A stretch of 60,901 nucleotides of DNA, from the NCBI GenBank assembly GCA_004151065.3, contig NWUY0304726324.1, positions 1 through 60,901 on the forward strand, read 5' to 3'. Below, piece after piece: positions 55,621 through 60,901 of this stretch. Within the stretch, counting starts at the first letter, position 1; each line of letters begins with the position of its first letter. Made by a program: the position numbers and the translations under genes. This DNA is from Larix sibirica (taxonomy: Eukaryota; Streptophyta; Pinopsida; Pinales; Pinaceae). The notes beneath the pieces are model-generated. The model had not been told where the DNA came from, searched no databases, and saw nothing but the letters and a program-made list of their open reading frames with translations.

Positions 55621-58174
55621 ATCTCTCTCCTAGTGATTCTATAGTGAGTATGATGACTGGTCTATGGGCTAACTATCTAGTGAGTATGGAACTGGGTTTA
55701 AGGATTGATTGTTGTGCCTGGTATTATGCCTTGGTTTTATTAGTGTATCGTTTTCTGAAACAATAGAGTGATAGCTCAGTATCAGATAAGCTGAGTTCTA
55801 GTTATAGTTCAGTAGAAGATGAAGGTATAAGATTCCTAATGTAGTACACATAATATAGTATGAATTGAAGGGCTAAGTCTAACATATAGATCAAGGAGTG
55901 TGAGAGCCATGAGTATGAGAAGCTCTGTGTTGGTGTAGATAAAATCTCCACTTTTTCTTTCCTGTTCGAGATGCAAAGCCAATTCAAGTTCTTTCCGTTC
56001 GAATGCCTGCCAATAGTAGCAGTTTCGCTCGTTTACTTGCTTATAGTCCTTACTATACTATGCTCTTTACGATGATATTTGGAAAGCCAAACCAGTTCCT
56101 AATTACTTTAAGCATCTCTCTATGATGGGTGGCCGCTCCAACGTGTTCATGCCCACTACGCTATAGGTATCACGCGGGGTATCGTACCCTTACAATTGGG
56201 GGCCCAAATAAGAGGCTTTCGTTCCTGGACTTCATTGAATAAACATAATTTGCTTTTAATCATTGATCTCATCATTAATAGTTCTTCTATCTGAGATACA
56301 CAGGCAGCAGGTCGTCGTGGAGATTCTGTAATATCCACTAACAAACACATACGATTTGTTCCCATTCATCCATTTGACCAAGATACGAAACTCAGCACTG
56401 ATGATAAGAATTATGGGACGATGAATCAGCACGGGTACAACCGGACACCTAAGCTAATTAGCCACTCTATCAACCAGCTCACAACTAGCCCCTCTTCACC
56501 TGTTATCCGTTATGGACCAACAGCGAACACCATTAGTTTACGGACATGACGAACACCCGATAAATTACATCTTTTGCCGCTTGAGAAAATGATCTAGATG
56601 GGTCATACTATTAGATACCAACAACAGGGTTTAGAGCTTTGGGATAGCCATGAGATCGGGCTTGCTCATCATATATAATATTGTTTAGATCCACGCTTGT
56701 AGTACCTATTCTCTCATCAAGGGCCTACCGACCACCTGGAACTGTTCATCTCTAGAGGACCAACCTAAGCTGTTACTCCTAGCATTACCAATAACTAAGC
56801 TGTTACTACTAGCATTACTATCACGTTATTAGCCCATTTATTTATATCTTGGTAATCCAGACTGCATAATTATATAATGAGACTTATTGCCATCATTGAT
56901 GGTGATACTGCATCGTAGAATAATGATACTTGCTAGTTAGTGGAGATTACACATCGGAACGACGACCTCTTCCAAATAAACTTCAATACAAATCTGAGCA
57001 GTTGATACATTTACACCATTTTCCTTCCATGGGAAACTTTCACCCCTTAAGACTAGTGTAATGTCGAGGCTAGAGATTTCATTCCCCATGGACACATCAA
57101 CAAGGAAATGAGGATAATTAGAAGAGTCAATACGTTAAAGCAATACTTATCATTGTCGCTCGAGAATTGCATGATCCAGCGACACGGGGAGCCTATGCCG
57201 ATCATTTTCATACCGCCTTCCACTGCTCGGGAACGCCATACCGCTGTACGTTCGAGAGGGGCTTCCCTCATGACTTCCGGGGGCTAGGGGAAGGGACTTC
57301 CCAGTAGCGCCTTCCCTCATGACTTCCCGGGGCTAATTGTAAATAAAAGTGACTTACCTCGCCTCCCTCTGGGCCTAGAAAAGTGACTTTCGCTCTGGTA
57401 ACTAGTTCTCACCCGCAGTAAAAGGAGTGCCGTGTATTTAAGCTATTCCCTTTATTGTTATTACATACGTAATAAGATTGAAGTGAGTGTGCTTTATAAA
57501 CACTTTTCGAATGAGTTGACGAATGCCGCCCAGCTCAAGCTCACATGATTTGGTGATTCTGGGGTAGAAGTGGGTAAATATGGTTCCGGAAGTATTATCA
57601 ATCCGGCTCCAGCAACAGGCGGGCGGGAAATAGTAAATAGAAGACCGGGCCGCCCCTAATCTGTTAAATCGTGAACTATTTAAGGGGAAGCCAGCCACTC
57701 AATCTGGAGCAAGGGAGTTTCCTTTTACGGGACGATGCAACTACTCACAGCAAGGCGCTAGGAGAAAGGTATTTATCGCGTGCACCGGGTGTAAATGATT
57801 GTTGATGATGATTCCATGGTTGCGAGATCCCAGTTACCAGATATGGTATTGTGTGTACCGTAATTGACAGATCTCATGCTGGGTAGGCCTAACCCAGCTT
57901 GACGTAGTAGTGCGGGCCGTCCCAAGGTGCTTATTCATTCGATGTCACAGCTTTCATGTTCGAAATCGCCACTCGCAGTCGGAAAGTATAGTTAAAGGCA
58001 GTAAAACGATTCGGAATTCCAATAAAGAAGGTGGGTGGTGGGAGGGACTGCTTGTTGAATTGAAAGCCGGGTGGAATCGCTGAGAGATAGGTTATGCCGG
58101 AGGCAGCGGATTTACTATACCTACCGAAACTCATCGGGCATAGAAATTGGATTTTTTTATTCTTATAGCCCAAC
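55621..58174. other. No gene; two short tandem duplications
   Basis: CTAAGCTGTTACT-CTAGCATTAC occurs at 56765 and 56795 (30-bp period). CTTCCCTCATGACTTCC occurs at 57262 and 57311 (49-bp period), each followed by a GGGGCTA word. Open frames of 60-86 codons show no motif. Confidence 0.45.
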
Positions 58175-58500
58175 TTAGCGTATTTTTTTATTTAGACGCT
58201 CCACCTTTGCTATTGGTGCTTATACTGGTACTGACACAACTCACTCAACTCCATCTACTCGTGATGGGTATCTCTGCTTTAGGGGCTGTTGTTGGCTCTG
58301 TTCCTGCAACCAAAGTGCTTATTGTGCTGGTCGGGGATTTTATTGGTCCTTCTTACGTATTAGCTACTTACGTAGTCAGGAGTTACATGCATGGCTTATC
58401 CATATTTTTATTGCCTTCGCTTGCCTTCGCTTGCATGCGCTGGCCTTTCCTTGGCTTTACTTGCCTTAGATATACACAATGGCTTTTCTTTCTTTCCCGT
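58175..58500 (+). repeat. Triplet-phased GCT/GGT-rich tract
   Basis: A 119-codon plus frame (58147-58506) stays open. Its middle part (58195-58290) reads in the alternative frame as Gly/Thr/Ser-rich peptide like that at 20.6-21.1 kb. From 58415 the words CTTGCCTTCG and CTTGCATGCG repeat. The long frame is hydrophobic (many Leu, Val, Phe), but this follows from T-rich codons and I would not call it a membrane protein without support. Confidence 0.4.
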
Positions 58501-59374
58501 GCTTAGAGCTTACCACATATGACTTGCCTTATTCATTTTATTACTACCCTACCACAGAAAGAAATTATTAGGGGAATTTGCCTGGTGATTTATCAGGGTA
58601 CAAAACAATAAGTCACACGTAGGGCCTTGACCTAGGTGGAAATAAATTATGTATGCGTGGGCTGGAGACTTAAACCCGGAGCACCCCCTGGTAAAGGGAG
58701 CACAGATCAATCAGGGAAGCACGCATCCATAAAGCATCAACCGAACGAAGCGAATCACCCAATCCCGGCCCCAACCTTGCAAATGAATCACAAAGCAGAT
58801 CCAACCACAATGCTTCACTTAGTAAATCCAAACACCTCGCGCAGCATATCAACATGCTAAGTTAATTACATCCCGCTCGATGCCCATCTACCAACCTCAA
58901 CCCGTATAATACGTAAATAAAAAAAACAACATGCTATCATTAACAGGGCAGGGCAAAAGGCAGTAAAGAAGCAGGCACAGGGCAGGGGAAAGGCTTTGCA
59001 AACTAGAAAGGCAAAGCAATAGGAAACAAGTAGGCAGTGGGACACAAGGCGAACAGAGCATCGGGTCAAAACACCTACCTATATTAGTCTATTTCGTCAA
59101 GCGCGCGGTGAATGAGTTTCGAAAATAAAGAGAAACACGAGCAAATGCATATTATGGAAAATAACCCGTCATTCGTCGTGTCAATTTTCTCTATACCCCG
59201 CTATAAATAGTACATCGTCTATAAGGAAAAGTGCATTTCTCCGAGACTCGAATGAGGGGTGAGGAACGAAGGAACGAACCTCCCCCAATTGAACGATCGA
59301 AGCGCGAAGACTGCATCTACTAATAACAGATATGCGTCTTTCTCCTTCCCTTCACAAGTTCAGGAAAGTGCTTC
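58501..59374. other. No gene recognised
   Basis: The 74-codon plus frame at 58636-58860 and two minus frames overlapping or near it show no motif. No clear repeats. Confidence 0.4.
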
Positions 59375-59600
59375 AAAAACGTGAGAGAAATAAGAAACTA
59401 GACGATCACATCTTGCTGCTTTTCCCCAAATATCCCTCTGGTTGAGTGTGATATTTAGGTCTCCTCCTACTATGACATTTTCCCCGTTCAATAAACCAGA
59501 TTCCCCTAGTCCTTCCCTCTGAATCCACCGAACAGAAATCCTAGGCTCTTAAAAAAGATGACAATTACTCTACTGCTTTCGATCCAGCACACATTGATTC
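59375..59600 (-). pseudogene. Second LINE endonuclease relic
   Basis: Read on the minus strand, RWIQREGLGESGLLNGE precedes VIVGGDLNITLNQRDIWG (about 59431-59485), which is the catalytic G-D-L-N block of plant L1-type endonucleases. KAARCDRLVSYFSHVFE follows, as in the family. Two stops lie just upstream. Similarity fades at about 59375, so later parts of the endonuclease and all of the RT are absent. The D-L-N spelling and W-G follow-up differ from the D-F-N form at 52.0 kb, so this comes from a different LINE lineage. Confidence 0.75.
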
Positions 59601-60211
59601 TTTAATAAAAAAACATCAGGATTATATTCTAAAAAGCTATAATTCTTTTTAGGGCTTGCTACTTGGGGGCACCCTCGGCCCCTCTTTAATTTAGTGATAA
59701 TCTCATTTGGGCACAGAATTAAGGGTCTTGCCTGCTCTAAGGCTCCCACTAATTGTTAACTATTTTCCCTCTCTTATTTCCTTCTTGGCTTTCTATTTTT
59801 CTATATACATGAAGTATTTCCTCCCTACTGAGCTTGGTGTGTCATGATTCATGGCTAGCCCACCTACCAAAACCCCTGATTCTTCCATCGTTTCCTTTTT
59901 CGATCTTAACTGATATGACGATTTCAGAATGGGCTTAGGGGCTTCCGGCCTTCTTTAATATGATTCTTCATTTGAATAGCCTCTTTGGTAAATATTTCAT
60001 CCTTGAGAATTTATCCCCCTTTCCGCGTACCTACGATCCCCCTCCGGCCGGAAGGAATGGAATATTTGTGAAAGAATAAAAAGCCTAATGACTTCTAATG
60101 CATCGGAATATTTCAGGAGTTATAAGCAAAGAAAGAAGGAGAACTTGTAGGGGATTTTACTTTCTTAAAGGAAAAAGTACTCAAGAGCACACTACCGAGT
60201 GAAAAAAATAA
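59601..60211. other. No gene; possible LINE flank
   Basis: The minus strand may continue the LINE endonuclease upstream of 59600, but stops are frequent and no motif is secure. The final 150 bases are purine-rich and lead into the gypsy gag frame. Confidence 0.35.
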
Positions 60212-60715
60212 GCCATTCAGTTTGGAATATCTCCCAAAAACCTAGATGTAGTCATTAAGTGTTTGGGTGGTCTACACAATTATTTAAGTAGGCAAGTGAC
60301 GCTCTTTAAATCTAAGACCATTGATGAAGCCTTTGTGCAAGCACAATATCTCAATATGGACAAGAATAAAGGACAACCAAGTGGTTCCAAGCAAATAGAT
60401 CCACAGGGTGTTTTCAATGAGGGAATTAAGAAGTGGAAAGGAAAGGGAAAGATGATTGATGTTGCTGTACAACAATGGAAGGATCAAAACAACCATTGTA
60501 ACCATTGTAACATAGATGGTCATACTGAAGGGCAAGTGTTGGAAGCTACATCCTGAGTTGAATCCAATAAATTGTAAGGCAAGAATAAGAAAATGTTAAG
60601 CATGGATTTGGAGAAGCAATTTGAGAGCATCTCATATGTGGATGATAATATTGTTTGTACTACAGTGTAGAGGGAGGTGAACATGATAAACCTCCATTAT
60701 AGGTAATAGAAGGAG
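60212..60715 (+). pseudogene. Ty3/gypsy gag relic with CCHC zinc knuckle
   Basis: The frame is open from 60212, with no ATG; the first part reads FGISPKNLDVVIKCLGGLHN, typical of the end of a gypsy capsid domain. KTIDEAFVQAQYL follows, then a lysine-rich linker, then a zinc knuckle CNHCNIDGHTE (C-x2-C-x4-H). One extra base at about 60530-60533 throws the final cysteine (KCWKLHPELNP, 60534-60566) out of frame. The frame then returns to the original phase before MDLEKQFE (from 60603), so two indels compensate. Three in-frame stops follow (60668-60670, 60701-60706) before the protease. In a live element Gag packages the RNA. This copy cannot make a full protein. Confidence 0.85.
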
Positions 60716-60901
60716 ATGAACAAGCTCTTCCATATAAAGATTCAAGTCAAGAAGACAAAGGTGGATGCTCTATTTTACTTTTGTTCACAAGCCAACCTCG
60801 TAGTAGAGGATCTAGTAAGTAAGCTTGGATTGGAAGTACATGATCATCTTCGTCCATACCCACTAGGATGGGTAAATAAGGATTTAGAGTTGCGAGTGTA
60901 A
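60716..60901 (+). pseudogene. Ty3/gypsy retropepsin relic, cut by window end
   Basis: The frame is continuous with gag. KLFHIKIQVKKTKVDALF leads into the place where retropepsins carry the catalytic D-S/T-G triad, but here the three residues are Y-F-C (residues 21-23 from 60716). SQANLVVEDLVSKLGLEV and PYPLGWVNKD follow exactly as in plant gypsy proteases, so the alignment of the missing triad is secure. The catalytic aspartate is therefore lost. Each of the three codons differs from an active-site codon by a single base. RT and integrase may lie beyond the window. Confidence 0.85.

Noticed and set aside
58147-58506. 119-codon hydrophobic frame as a possible membrane protein
   Set aside because: It lies over a T-rich triplet-phased repeat and a CTTGCCTTCG tandem; the hydrophobicity follows from base composition.
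59601-59960. Continuation of the LINE endonuclease N-terminal part on the minus strand
   Set aside because: Stops are frequent and the expected opening W-N-x-R-G block could not be located.

Overview
KIND OF DNA. I find no intact gene in this 60.9 kb window: no rRNA, tRNA, CRISPR array, operon, or recognisable mitochondrial, plastid or bacterial protein gene. What can be identified is plant-type retroelement debris: Ty3/gypsy gag-protease and reverse transcriptase (RT) pieces, L1-type LINE pieces, and long terminal repeats (LTRs). The debris lies in a background of highly diverged, interspersed short repeats and minisatellites on both strands. This fits best with intergenic DNA of a very large seed-plant mitochondrial genome, perhaps a gymnosperm such as a conifer, that has taken up nuclear retroelement fragments. 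A degenerate nuclear region of the same kind of plant remains possible. The organism call is inference; the absence of genes and the repeat structure are seen in the sequence.

LAYOUT. 1-2.8 kb: AT-rich DNA leading to a polypurine tract and a candidate LTR start. 2.8-15.3 kb: minisatellites and dispersed repeats. 15.4-16.2 kb: gypsy RT relic (minus). 16.2-42.8 kb: a mosaic of repeat families. It includes a decayed triplet-phased 21-bp minisatellite (20.6-21.1 kb), inverted repeats (21.7-25.0 kb), a roughly 2.5 kb array of diverged repeats containing the longest ORF (247 codons, minus), a six-member array (26.7-29.8 kb) and several small tandem arrays. 42.8-43.1 kb: second gypsy RT relic (plus). 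46.0-47.25 kb: candidate gypsy 3' LTR. 49.3-52.0 kb: a LINE relic (ORF1 DUF4283-like, then ORF2 endonuclease) split by a 1,055-bp solo LTR with TGTTG/CAACA ends and a near-perfect 5-bp target duplication. 52-59 kb: more diverged repeats. 59.4-59.6 kb: second LINE endonuclease relic (minus). 60.2-60.9 kb: gypsy gag zinc knuckle and a protease whose catalytic triad is lost, running off the window end.

HOW IT WORKS TOGETHER. There is no functional gene set. The history I can read is repeated insertion of nuclear-type retroelements, their decay by stops and frameshifts, and extensive short-range duplication and inversion of non-coding segments. The most informative structures are the solo LTR nested in the LINE, the families of minisatellites shared in both orientations across the window, and the unexplained 247-codon ORF. 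No convincing new biological system was found.
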